Origin: Streptomyces sp. A1277
GTDB taxonomy: Bacteria > Actinomycetota > Actinomycetes > Streptomycetales > Streptomycetaceae
NCBI RefSeq assembly: GCF_004795015.1
Contig: NZ_SSBI01000017.1
Coordinates: 62,001 to 126,000 of the forward strand
Length of the DNA stretch: 64,000 bases
Reading direction: 5' to 3'
In this document: positions 35,190 to 43,565 of the stretch, piece by piece
Numbering within the stretch: position 1 is the stretch's first letter
Layout of the letters: each line of letters begins with the position of its first letter
Position numbers and translations under genes: made by a program
The notes under the pieces: generated by a model
Databases searched by the model: none
Seen by the model: the letters and a program-made list of their open reading frames with translations, nothing else
Told to the model about the DNA's origin: nothing

Positions 35190-38100
35190 CTGCTCCCCGC
35201 ACGCGCGGGGATGGTCCCGGCGGGTTCGATTGCTCCGGCCTTACACAATTCTGCTCCCCGCACGCGCGGGGATGGTCCCTTCGGGCTGAATGCGAAGGAC
35301 GCCCTCGGGCTCTGCTCCCCGCACGCGCGGGGATGGTCCCGCGTGGCCGATCGGCGTGCAGTGGGAGGAAGACTGCTCCCCGCACGCGCGGGGATGGTCC
35401 CAGCTCGTCGCCCTGGCGAAGACCAAGGTGGGGCTGCTCCCCGCACGCGCGGGGATGGTCCTCCCGCTGGACCGCGCACCGTACGAAGCGCTCGCTGCTC
35501 CCCGCACGCGCGGGGATGGTCCCTACGGGATCTACACCGGCCACGGGAACATCACCTGCTCCCCGCACGCGCGGGGATGGTCCCTCAACGGCTTGATCAC
35601 GCTCGACGGCAGCCAGCTGCTCCCCGCACGCGCGGGGATGGTCCCAGCGGCTCCGGTCGGCGGAAACTCCCGCCTGACTGCTCCCCGCACGCGCGGGGAT
35701 GGTCCCTCCGTGACCGCGCAGGTCGGGCAGCTCGTCCGCTGCTCCCCGCACGCGCGGGGATGGTCCCCTCTGGACCGTCAGCGGCGACGGCGGCGACGGC
35801 TGCTCCCCGCACGCGCGGGGATGGTCCCCGCAACAAGATCACCACCGCGTACGGTCTCGTCTGCTCCCCGCACGCGCGGGGATGGTCCCCGGCCCCAGTC
35901 AGGCATTCGGCGCCGCCCAAGCTGCTCCCCGCACGCGCGGGGATGGTCCCGGGCGCCGGGCCGGACGTCCGGGCACGGCGGTCTGCTCCCCGCACGCGCG
36001 GGGATGGTCCCGCCTGGAACCGGGACGACTGGATCGGGGCCGCCTGCTCCCCGCACGCGCGGGGATGGTCCCTGATCATGAACCGGCCCGACAGCCCCGG
36101 GGCGCTGCTCCCCGCACGCGCGGGGATGGTCCCGTCATCGGCCCGATCAACGGCTACGACCTGTACTGCTCCCCGCACGCGCGGGGATGGTCCCGCGAGA
36201 GCCCAGGCAATCAGCCGGTAGTGCCACTGCTCCCCGCACGCGCGGGGATGGTCCCACCCGCAACCAGACGCCCCGGTGAAGATCCGCCTGCTCCCCGCAC
36301 GCGCGGGGATGGTCCCTCAGTGAGTTGGTGGCCGCATCCCGTTGTGCTCTGCTCCCCGCACGCGCGGGGATGGTCCCGTCGTGGCCGAGCGCACCCGGAC
36401 GTGGCCGTACTGCTCCCCGCACGCGCGGGGATGGTCCCACGGCTGCGGTGCCGAGGTTGGTCAGCAGCAGCTGCTCCCCGCACGCGCGGGGATGGTCCCC
36501 GGTGCCAGGCCGGGGCGGCCTCCCCGAAGAACTGCTCCCCGCACGCGCGGGGATGGTCCCGGTGGCCGTCTTCGTGACGGGGGCGCGGCTGGCTGCTCCC
36601 CGCACGCGCGGGGATGGTCCCACCTGGAAGAGCATGTACTTGAGGGCGGCACTCTGCTCCCCGCACGCGCGGGGATGGTCCCCCGCACGACCCCGACCAC
36701 ATCCGAGGCCGCGCCTGCTCCCCGCACGCGCGGGGATGGTCCCTCCCTCACCCACCGCATCAACATCGGCGCCATCTGCTCCCCGCACGCGCGGGGATGG
36801 TCCCAGGAGGTGCCTGATGTACGAGCCGACGCGGGTCTGCTCCCCGCACGCGCGGGGATGGTCCCCCTCCAAAGAAGGGATCGCGTGAGCCAGAGACCTG
36901 CTCCCCGCACGCGCGGGGATGGTCCCGGGACGACGACACCCACGAGGTGATCGCCCCACTGCTCCCCGCACGCGCGGGGATGGTCCCGACCAGGTCTCGG
37001 CGGGCGGGGCGATCTCCTGCTGCTCCCCGCACGCGCGGGGATGGTCCCGGGAGCGGGGTCTGGCAGTCGCCTCTGTCGGACTGCTCCCCGCACGCGCGGG
37101 GATGGTCCCGGGCTGCGGCCAGCCGCCCCGGCCGGATTCCCCTGCTCCCCGCACGCGCGGGGATGGTCCCTCCGCGCGCATCATCTGCGAGTTCACCCCG
37201 GCCTGCTCCCCGCACGCGCGGGGATGGTCCCCCGGGCCAGCCGCCGAGGGGCCAGTTCGAGCCCTGCTCCCCGCACGCGCGGGGATGGTCCCAGCCACGC
37301 GGCCGTGGCCCACACTCCGTGGGCGCTGCTCCCCGCACGCGCGGGGATGGTCCCCGTCCAGCGGAACCACGAGACGCGGGAAGCGGCTGCTCCCCGCACG
37401 CGCGGGGATGGTCCCATCGTGCGACGCTGGGAAGCCAGCTAAAAAAGCTGCTCCCCGCACGCGCGGGGATGGTCCCGCACTTGCGGCAGAACCTCGGAGC
37501 CGTGCTCGCTGCTCCCCGCACGCGCGGGGATGGTCCCCCCTGGGGTACCGGGTGCACCCCAGGGAATCGCTGCTCCCCGCACGCGCGGGGATGGTCCCGC
37601 GGCCAGAGGAGCGGCAGCCGTCCCTTCGCCCTGCTCCCCGCACGCGCGGGGATGGTCCCGACTGGACGACGAAGGCCGCCCCGCCCAAGACCTGCTCCCC
37701 GCACGCGCGGGGATGGTCCCAACTCCGGGGGTACCGGCACCGCTGAGGTGGACTGCTCCCCGCACGCGCGGGGATGGTCCCCCGTTGCCCCGGTTGCCGA
37801 CTTCGGCCGTCTGCTGCTCCCCGCACGCGCGGGGATGGTCCCACCACGGCCGACGCGGTCGTACGTCGCGCAATCTGCTCCCCGCACGCGCGGGGATGGT
37901 CCCCGACACGAGTAGGAGCCATGGAACCCACCCTCCTGCTCCCCGCACGCGCGGGGATGGTCCCCCGTTGCCCCGGTTGCCGACTTCGGCCGTCTGCTGC
38001 TCCCCGCACGCGCGGGGATGGTCCCCTGGAGCGCATGCTCACGGCCGGTGCGTGGTCCTGCTCCCCGCACGCGCGGGGATGGTCCCCCACGGGGCCGCTG

Positions 38101-38693
38101 ATCTGTGAGCCGGGGATCTCTGCTCCCCGCACGCGCGGGGATGGTCCCCCCAACGGCGTGCCGGGCCGGTTCCGCTCAAACTGCTCCCCGCACGCGCGGG
38201 GATGGTCCCCTGCCGCCCTCCGTCAGGCCAAAAAAAGATGGCTGCTCCCCGCACGCGCGGGGATGGTCCCGGCACCCGCCCCCACCGGCACCACCAACAC
38301 CGCTGCTCCCCGCACGCGCGGGGATGGTCCCACCATCGAGCGTTCCGTCCGTCACCTCGTGGACTGCTCCCCGCACGCGCGGGGATGGTCCCGCGCGGCG
38401 GCTTCGGGCCGGGCGCCGGCGCATCTGCTCCCCGCACGCGCGGGGATGGTCCCACGTACCACGTCGTCATGGCGCACCAGGCGCCCTGCTCCCCGCACGC
38501 GCGGGGATGGTCCCGAGGGCTTCAAGGGGCGCGGCTCCTGCCAAAGCTGCTCCCCGCACGCGCGGGGATGGTCCCGGCAGATGAAGCGGTTGTTCGGCGA
38601 AGGCCGGCTGCTCCCCGCACGCGCCGGGATGGTCGACCGGCGGAGACACTCCCGCCGTCACTGTCTGCTCCCCCCGCGCGGGGAGATGGTCCC
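35190..38693 (+). CRISPR. CRISPR array 2 (type I-E), 58 repeats, 57 spacers
   Basis: 29-bp repeats begin at 35190 and recur every 61 bases. The repeat begins CTGCTCCCCGCACGCGCGGG and ends GATGGTCCC. Spacers are 32 bp, except two of 33 bp (37293-37325 and 38087-38119) and a last one of 28 bp (38637-38664). The last two repeats (38608-38636 and 38665-38693) are degenerate, which places the leader at the left end and transcription on the plus strand. Spacers at 37782-37813 and 37965-37996 are identical. The repeat differs from array 1 at three positions (12, 15 and 26). The array is divergent from the cas operon. Confidence 0.98.
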
Positions 38694-39001
38694 AGCTCCG
38701 CCGACGCCGAGCTCACGGCCCGCGTCGGCTGTCCCGCCGCTCGACGGCCCGTTCCGCACGGCCAATGCACCACGGCCTACGGCCCCTTGCGGGTCTGATC
38801 CAGCCCTGGCCACTGCCGACCCCAGGGCATGGGCCAGGTGGTCAGTGGGCCGGGGCGTTCTGCGTCTTCTGGAGGGTGTGGGATCAGTCGGGGTGGGATG
38901 TGCGCGACCCGGGCCCTGCGTGCCTCGCGGTACACCGTAAGACGCTCTTCTGGCCGTGGACCTCGTCCGGGGTGAGGCCACCGCTGCGGACCATGCCTCG
39001 A
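38694..39001. other. Gap after CRISPR array 2
   Basis: About 300 bases between the last degenerate repeat and the hairpin at 39002. I see no supported gene. Short open stretches exist but show no recognisable protein. Confidence 0.4.
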
Positions 39002-39036
39002 CGTGCCCGCCTGCCTGATTTCGGCCGGCGGGCACG
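39002..39036. terminator. Hairpin downstream of the DUF397 gene
   Basis: CGTGCCCGCC (39002-39011) pairs with GGCGGGCACG (39027-39036) across a 15-base loop. It lies about 32 bases after the DUF397 stop and probably ends that transcript. A near-identical hairpin in the same orientation lies at 43496-43530. Confidence 0.7.
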
Positions 39037-39067
39037 CCTGTGCCGACTCGCGGGGGCACGTCCGAAG

Positions 39068-39274
39068 TCAGGCAGCAGCCCCGGGGCCACCTTCGCGTAC
39101 CCCGGTCACGAAAGCGGCCCATGTGTCGGCGCCGAAGATCAGGACCGGGCCGCTTGCGGATTTGCTGTCCCGCACGGGAACGGCGCCCGCAACATCAGCG
39201 ACCTCGACGCACTGACCGTTACCGCTGCTGTAGCTGCTCGCCCGCCATACCAACTCGGTGGCCTCGTACTGCAC
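39068..39274 (-). CDS. DUF397 domain-containing protein
   Basis: A 68-residue DUF397 protein: TELVWRASSYSSGNGQCVEVADV, then VPVRDSKSASGPVLIF and TWAAFVTGVREG. Such proteins are nearly always encoded beside a DUF5753-type XRE regulator in Streptomyces, as here, and pairs like WhiJ and its partner affect development. The GTG at 39274 sits nine bases after GAGAGG; a TTG at 39280 would add two residues. It follows the regulator gene by 15 bases and is surely cotranscribed. Confidence 0.85.
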   Translation of the reverse strand: MQYEATELVWRASSYSSGNGQCVEVADVAGAVPVRDSKSASGPVLIFGADTWAAFVTGVREGGPGAAA

Positions 39275-39289
39275 TCCCAAACACCTCTC

Positions 39290-40153
39290 TCAGTCACGCT
39301 GACCAGCAACACTATCCAGCAGCTTGACACTGTCGTCCATGTCCAGCGCCACGGCTTGCAGGTGCTCAAACATCGATTTGTACCGCCGGATCTCCGTCTC
39401 GGACTCCAAGAACAAGTCCCCCGCCGGCGTATCCACGTAGACCAGCTCCGGATCTTGCGCGTCCGGGAAGTCCATGTGGACGAAACTCCCGGTCATGCCG
39501 GCGTGCGCCCCCTTGTCGAACGGGATCAGCTGCAATGTCACGTGGGGTTCTTCTGCGAGTTGGGCAAGGTGTCGTGCTTGCTCGACCATCACTTCGCGCC
39601 CGCCGACCATCCGGCGCACAGCCGCCTCGTCCATGATCGCCCAGAGCTGGAGGGGGTTCGGCTTGGTGAGCACTGCCTGTCGCTCGATGCGCGCTCGTAC
39701 GCGCTGCTCCACTTCCCTTTGGCTGGCAGTGGGCAACACGCCCTTGATCACAGCCCGTGCGTAGCGTTCGGTCTGCGCCAGCCCCGGAACGAACAGCGAT
39801 TCATAGTTCCGTACGCTTCGAGCCTCGGCCTCGAAGCCGATGTAGGCAGTGTATTCCTCGGGCAACTCCGAGTGATACGGCCGTAGCCACCCCTGGTCGT
39901 GAGAGCCGCTCTGCACGGCGAGCAAGTCCGCTCGCTGTGTCGCGCTCGCTCCATATAGATCCATGAGCGCCAGCAACGTCCGCTTCTGAGGCCGGGCGCG
40001 CGCCTTTTCGATCCGGTACAGGGTGACGCCGTTGACGCCTGTCCGCTCGGTGACCTCCTCGCGTGTCAGTTGAGCCGCAGAGCGGAGAAGTCGAAGCTCG
40101 GCAGCCAGTCGCCGCAGTCTGACCGTGGGTGGATTCTGCCGCTTGCCTGACAC
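39290..40153 (-). CDS. XRE family regulator with DUF5753 (Scr1/WhiJ-like)
   Basis: A 287-residue regulator. The N-terminal helix-turn-helix spans about residues 10-65 (LTREEVTERTGVNGVTLYRIEKARARP), and the C-terminal domain is DUF5753-like (QGWLRPYHSELPEEYTAYIGFEAEARSVRNYE...PGLAQTERYARAV). The GTG at 40153 has a GGGAGG ribosome-binding site eight bases upstream; the open frame before it is not expected to be translated. Members act with DUF397 partners in Streptomyces development. It diverges from the three-gene operon at 40413 and probably controls the shared promoter region. Confidence 0.85.
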   Translation of the reverse strand: MSGKRQNPPTVRLRRLAAELRLLRSAAQLTREEVTERTGVNGVTLYRIEKARARPQKRTLLALMDLYGASATQRADLLAVQSGSHDQGWLRPYHSELPEEYTAYIGFEAEARSVRNYESLFVPGLAQTERYARAVIKGVLPTASQREVEQRVRARIERQAVLTKPNPLQLWAIMDEAAVRRMVGGREVMVEQARHLAQLAEEPHVTLQLIPFDKGAHAGMTGSFVHMDFPDAQDPELVYVDTPAGDLFLESETEIRRYKSMFEHLQAVALDMDDSVKLLDSVAGQRD

Positions 40154-40244
40154 GCTGTGCGCCTCCCTGCCTCGGTGATACCCGCGAGTCTCATCTCTGA
40201 CCGCCCCTCCCCTCAAGTCAACGCGAAAACGCCATCCCACACTT

Positions 40245-40257
40245 CGCAACCCTTGCG
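40245..40257. promoter_or_regulatory. Candidate operator in the XRE / small-gene divergent region
   Basis: CGCAACCCTTGCG: five-base inverted arms around CCC, in the 259-base gap between the XRE gene and the operon at 40413. It is a plausible binding site for the XRE regulator; no experimental consensus was applied. Confidence 0.4.
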
Positions 40258-40412
40258 TTCTACTGCCATGCGGATGCATGCTGGTCGCGCAGCTACCCAC
40301 AGTCGCCGTTTGGTGACGCTGGATAGCTGCGGGCGGACACGCCTGCATGGAAAACCCCGGCGACGGTGGTACCCGTCCCGGGGCGTGGCCAACGCTTTGA
40401 AGGAGCGTCGAC

Positions 40413-40736
40413 GTGCACAACCATATCGTTCGATTTTTTGGACCGGTGTTTCTGTTCCTGGGGTTACGGCGGCGGCAGCCATCGGTTCAAGGGGTGGCCC
40501 CTCGGCCTGACTCGCTGACCGTGACAGCTCACCCTCGCCGCCTCCTGGTGCACCGGTCCGCCATGCCGGTCAACATGACCCCGCGCTCGCCGGGTGGCCC
40601 GTACTCCCAAGCCGCGTACGGCCGTTGGGAGCGCGCAGAGAACAGGATGCGGCGAGAACGGCGGCGGGCGCTCTGGCTGGCGCTACATGGCGTCGACGTG
40701 GGCCCTCGCGTCATCCACGGGATGGCGGTGCGGTGA
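40413..40736 (+). CDS. Small protein, first gene of a three-gene operon; TTA codon
   Basis: A 107-residue protein of no family I can name with confidence. The N-terminus is hydrophobic (HNHIVRFFGPVFLFLGLRRR), the middle is Pro-rich and the end is basic (RAENRMRRERRRALWLALHG then VDVGPRVIHGMAV). The GTG at 40413 is preceded by GAAGGAG at seven bases, so translation is well supported. Codon 18 is TTA (40464-40466), the rare leucine codon that needs the bldA tRNA and usually marks developmental or accessory genes. The stop overlaps the next start (TGATG). Confidence 0.65.
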   Translation: MHNHIVRFFGPVFLFLGLRRRQPSVQGVAPRPDSLTVTAHPRRLLVHRSAMPVNMTPRSPGGPYSQAAYGRWERAENRMRRERRRALWLALHGVDVGPRVIHGMAVR

Positions 40737-40960
40737 TGGACTCCGAAGAGTGGGAGGGGCCGGATCTCGCGACCGGCCAATCACCGCTTGCCTACCCTCC
40801 GTGCCAGTGCGGCTCGGCCGGGTGCCCCGACCAGCCCAGCCAGGACGCCGAAGGGCGCGCGGCGGATCGTCAGGTGACAACTGATAGCCCGGTATTCACG
40901 GGTCTTCGGGCTCGCGTCCGGGACGAGAACGCACGGCGAAAGTTCGGGAGGCTGGGGTGA
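40736..40960 (+). CDS. Small Cys-containing protein, second gene of the operon
   Basis: A 74-residue protein: a cysteine cluster PPCQCGSAGCPD near residues 21-32, then a charged C-terminus LRARVRDENARRKFGRLG. The CxC...C pattern could bind metal. I do not recognise the family. It overlaps the previous gene by one base and the next by three, which supports it as a translated member of a tight operon. Confidence 0.6.
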   Translation: MDSEEWEGPDLATGQSPLAYPPCQCGSAGCPDQPSQDAEGRAADRQVTTDSPVFTGLRARVRDENARRKFGRLG

Positions 40961-41283
40961 GCATCCGAGGGATCAGGGCGCCCGCCGCCTCGACCGCACG
41001 GCAGCACCGTAACCGTCCGTCCGAAGCACCAGCCCCTCCAAAGGTCTTCACCGGCTGGCGGCAGTTGAATCCTGGGCAAGTCGTTTTCGACCGGGTCAAG
41101 GAAATGCCCTGCATGGTGATTCAGGCCAGAGGCGACCATGCCGTCGTCGTGCGGCCGGGTGGACCGCCGTGGGAGGTACCAGTGCGGCGGCTCTCACCGG
41201 GCACCCAGTACCACTGCCGACAGCTCGATGCGCTGGCTAAGCATGTCGCCTACCAGCGGCGCGGTGAAGAACGCCCGCGCTGA
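40957..41283 (+). CDS. Small basic protein, third gene of the operon
   Basis: A 108-residue protein with a disordered, basic N-terminus and a compact C-terminal part (FTGWRQLNPGQVVFDRVKEM...VIQARGDHAVVVRPGG...VPVRRLSPG). The latter looks like a small beta-barrel of the kind found in RNA/protein-binding domains. Function unknown. The GTG start overlaps the previous stop (GTGA). A hairpin at 41313-41358 separates this operon from the radical SAM gene. Confidence 0.55.
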   Translation: MSIRGIRAPAASTARQHRNRPSEAPAPPKVFTGWRQLNPGQVVFDRVKEMPCMVIQARGDHAVVVRPGGPPWEVPVRRLSPGTQYHCRQLDALAKHVAYQRRGEERPR

Positions 41284-41312
41284 ATCCGGCTGCTGGTCGT
41301 TGAGTTCAGCTC

Positions 41313-41358
41313 AGTGGCCCTGCCCGCCGTGCAACGCGGTGCGGCCGGCGGGGCCACT
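41313..41358. terminator. Bulged hairpin between the small-gene operon and the radical SAM gene
   Basis: AGTGGC...CCCGCCG (41313-41329) can pair with CGGCGGG-GCCACT (41346-41358), 13 bp with a bulge. It may terminate or attenuate transcription before the radical SAM gene. Confidence 0.45.
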
Positions 41359-41434
41359 GCCTCAAGCTTCCCGCTTGGCGTCGCCAGGCGGGGTCAGTGA
41401 ATGCAGTGCACCACTCGGCAGAGAGGAACGCGGC

Positions 41435-42301
41435 GTGACCACGGCAGTTGAACGAACCACCCATGAGGCGGTTGGCAGCATCCAGTCTCTTGAACTGGAG
41501 ATCACCGGGAAATGCCAACTGTCCTGTATGCACTGCCTGTCGGAGTCCAGCCCGGAGGTGACGCACGGGACGATGTCTGTCGAAGACTGGCGGATGGTCA
41601 TCACCGATGCCGCCGCTCTGGGCATCCACACGATCCAGATCATCGGCGGAGAACCGACGGTTCACCCCCACTGGAGGGCTCTCGCCGAGTACGCGCTCAC
41701 ACTCGGGCGCCACGTGGAGGTGTACAGCAACCTGTACAAGGTCCATGAGCAGTGGTGGGAGCTGCTCACGCATCCCTCAGTAACGCTCGGGACCAGCTAT
41801 TACAGCGACGATCCCAGCGAGCACGACACGATCACTGGGCAGCGCGGCAGCTATGTCCGGACTCGATCGAACATCCGTGAAGCGGTGAAGCGGGGCGTGC
41901 AGATCCGGGCCGGAATCGTAGAAGTCCTGCCGGGCCAACATGTCGCCGGAGCCCGTGCCGAACTGCGGTCCATGGGCGTGACCAGGATCAACGTGGACAG
42001 GGCGCGGGCGGTCGGACGGGCGCTACTGCCGGGCCAGTCACCGACGCTGGACGAGATGTGCGGGAGATGCACGCGTGGGCGCGCCGCCGTCCTTCCGAAC
42101 GGGGACCTCGCGGGGTGTGTGCTGGCGCGGGACTTCCCGGCGGGCAATGTGCGCGAGACCCGTTTGGCTGAACTGCTCGGCGGAAGGGTCTGGGCAGACC
42201 TCGCTGCACGGATTCCACTGCCTGCCCGGAATGCCTGCCCGCCGGACGACAGCGGCGATTGCGACCCGGCCAACACGACAGCCTGCGCACCCAAGTACTG
42301 A
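41435..42301 (+). CDS. Radical SAM protein with SPASM-like C-terminus
   Basis: A 288-residue radical SAM enzyme. The 4Fe-4S/SAM site is CQLSCMHC (C27, C31, C34), followed by IQIIGGEPTVHP, the SAM-binding GGE motif. A Cys-rich C-terminal region follows (CGRCTRGRAAVLPNGDLAGC, then NACPPDDSGDC and TTACAPKY) that resembles auxiliary-cluster SPASM domains of peptide-modifying enzymes. The GTG at 41435 has GAGAGGA upstream. It is cotranscribed with the methyltransferase 13 bases later. The substrate is unknown; modification of a ribosomal peptide is plausible but not shown. Confidence 0.8.
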   Translation: MTTAVERTTHEAVGSIQSLELEITGKCQLSCMHCLSESSPEVTHGTMSVEDWRMVITDAAALGIHTIQIIGGEPTVHPHWRALAEYALTLGRHVEVYSNLYKVHEQWWELLTHPSVTLGTSYYSDDPSEHDTITGQRGSYVRTRSNIREAVKRGVQIRAGIVEVLPGQHVAGARAELRSMGVTRINVDRARAVGRALLPGQSPTLDEMCGRCTRGRAAVLPNGDLAGCVLARDFPAGNVRETRLAELLGGRVWADLAARIPLPARNACPPDDSGDCDPANTTACAPKY

Positions 42302-42314
42302 GAGGCTGACCAGC

Positions 42315-43469
42315 ATGGATTGGCACGGACCTGCGGAACGCCTTGCAGATCAGGTGACGGACCCCGATTCCCGGTGGTTATCAATGGTGGCGAGTGTGCC
42401 CCGCCACGAACTGGTTCCTCGGTGGTGGGAAGCGGACGGCACTGGGTGGGTGCTGCGCGACGGCGCCAGTAATCCTGGTGCCTGGATGCGGGCGGCCTAC
42501 TCGGACCGGTCGTTGATCACGAGGGTCGGCACGCTTCACGCCGATCACGCCCGAGCCGGGGAACGGACCGAAGGACTGCCCACTTCATCAGCCACGATGC
42601 CCGGCCTGCTGGTGCGAATGCTGCGGCACGGTCGATTGGGTGATGGGCTGCCGGTCCTGGACCTGGGAACCGGTAGTGGCTGCCTGACCGCGTACGCGGC
42701 AGGCCGTGTCGGGGATCGGAACGTGACCAGCCTGGACGTGGACGGCTACTTGACCGAATCGGCGGGGCAACGACTGGCGCGGCTCGGGCTGCACCCTGCA
42801 TTCGTCACCGCAGATGCGACCGAGCATGTCCCGGGGACGTACGAACGGATCGTGTCCACGGTCGGCATGCCCGCCGGTCCGGGGCTCCGGCCGCTGCTCG
42901 CCGCCCTGGTACCGGGCGGGCGCATCGCCATGACGCTCGGGCGAACCTGCCTGATCGTCACCGGCTGGAAGCACGCCGACGGTGACGTGGTCGGTCGGGT
43001 GGAACGCGATATGGCTGGGTTCATGCTGACCCGGTCCGGCGACGACTACCCGCCCGCCCTCGTCGATCTGTTCTCCCTGGCGCGGACGGCGGACGGGGAC
43101 GAAACCGGGGTGGGCCGTTATCCCGTGGTAGACGTGGCGAACGCATGGGAGGTCCGTTCCATGCTGGAAGTCACTGCGCCCGGGGTTGAACTCGCCTACG
43201 AGGAAAGGGAGCAGACCCGTACCGCCTACCTCGTCCACCCCGACGGGTCCTGGGCGCGCGCATCCGCCGAATGGGCCGACCCTCCGGAAGTGCACCAGAG
43301 TGGACCTCGGCGACTCTGGACAGCGGTGGAGCGCATCCGTAATCGCCTCATGATCGAGGGAGCGTTGCCCCTTCTCGGTGCACGGGTCCAGATCACGCCG
43401 GACGGGGTATGTCACTTCACCCGCGGTGGGTGGACTGCGTCCCTCGGAGGAATGCCGGTCCCGGGCTGA
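42315..43469 (+). CDS. PIMT-like (protein-L-isoaspartate O-methyltransferase family) methyltransferase; TTA codon
   Basis: A 384-residue SAM-dependent methyltransferase. The N-terminal substrate region has VASVPRHELVPRWWE and PTSSATMPGLLVRML, as in PIMT enzymes, then motif I LDLGTGSGCL and MPAGPGLRPLLAALVPGGRIAM. An extra C-terminal domain of about 150 residues is typical of PIMT homologues found with peptide-maturation systems (graspetide, FxLD). No ATP-grasp ligase or lanthipeptide enzyme is here. Codon 22 is TTA (42378-42380), so expression should depend on bldA. It is probably coexpressed with the radical SAM gene. Confidence 0.8.
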   Translation: MDWHGPAERLADQVTDPDSRWLSMVASVPRHELVPRWWEADGTGWVLRDGASNPGAWMRAAYSDRSLITRVGTLHADHARAGERTEGLPTSSATMPGLLVRMLRHGRLGDGLPVLDLGTGSGCLTAYAAGRVGDRNVTSLDVDGYLTESAGQRLARLGLHPAFVTADATEHVPGTYERIVSTVGMPAGPGLRPLLAALVPGGRIAMTLGRTCLIVTGWKHADGDVVGRVERDMAGFMLTRSGDDYPPALVDLFSLARTADGDETGVGRYPVVDVANAWEVRSMLEVTAPGVELAYEEREQTRTAYLVHPDGSWARASAEWADPPEVHQSGPRRLWTAVERIRNRLMIEGALPLLGARVQITPDGVCHFTRGGWTASLGGMPVPG

Positions 43470-43495
43470 CCCTTTCCGGCGCTGATCAGCCACCC

Positions 43496-43530
43496 GGTGC
43501 CCGCCTGCCTGCTTTTGGTCGGCGGGCACC
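43496..43530. terminator. Hairpin downstream of the methyltransferase gene
   Basis: GGTGCCCGCC (43496-43505) pairs with GGCGGGCACC (43521-43530) across a 15-base loop, 27 bases after the stop. Stem and most of the loop match the hairpin at 39002-39036 in the same orientation. Confidence 0.7.
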
Positions 43531-43565
43531 CACCTGCTGATCAAAGGGGCGTGCGTGGAGCCGAC

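Noticed and set aside
35146..38153. Long open frames running through CRISPR array 2 on both strands
   Set aside because: The translations are repeats of one peptide caused by the CRISPR repeat unit; no stop falls in many 61-base periods by chance.
39002..43530. Attachment sites of an integrative element around the radical SAM cassette
   Set aside because: No integrase, excisionase or tRNA gene is present; the hairpin repeats are reported, but integration is not claimed.
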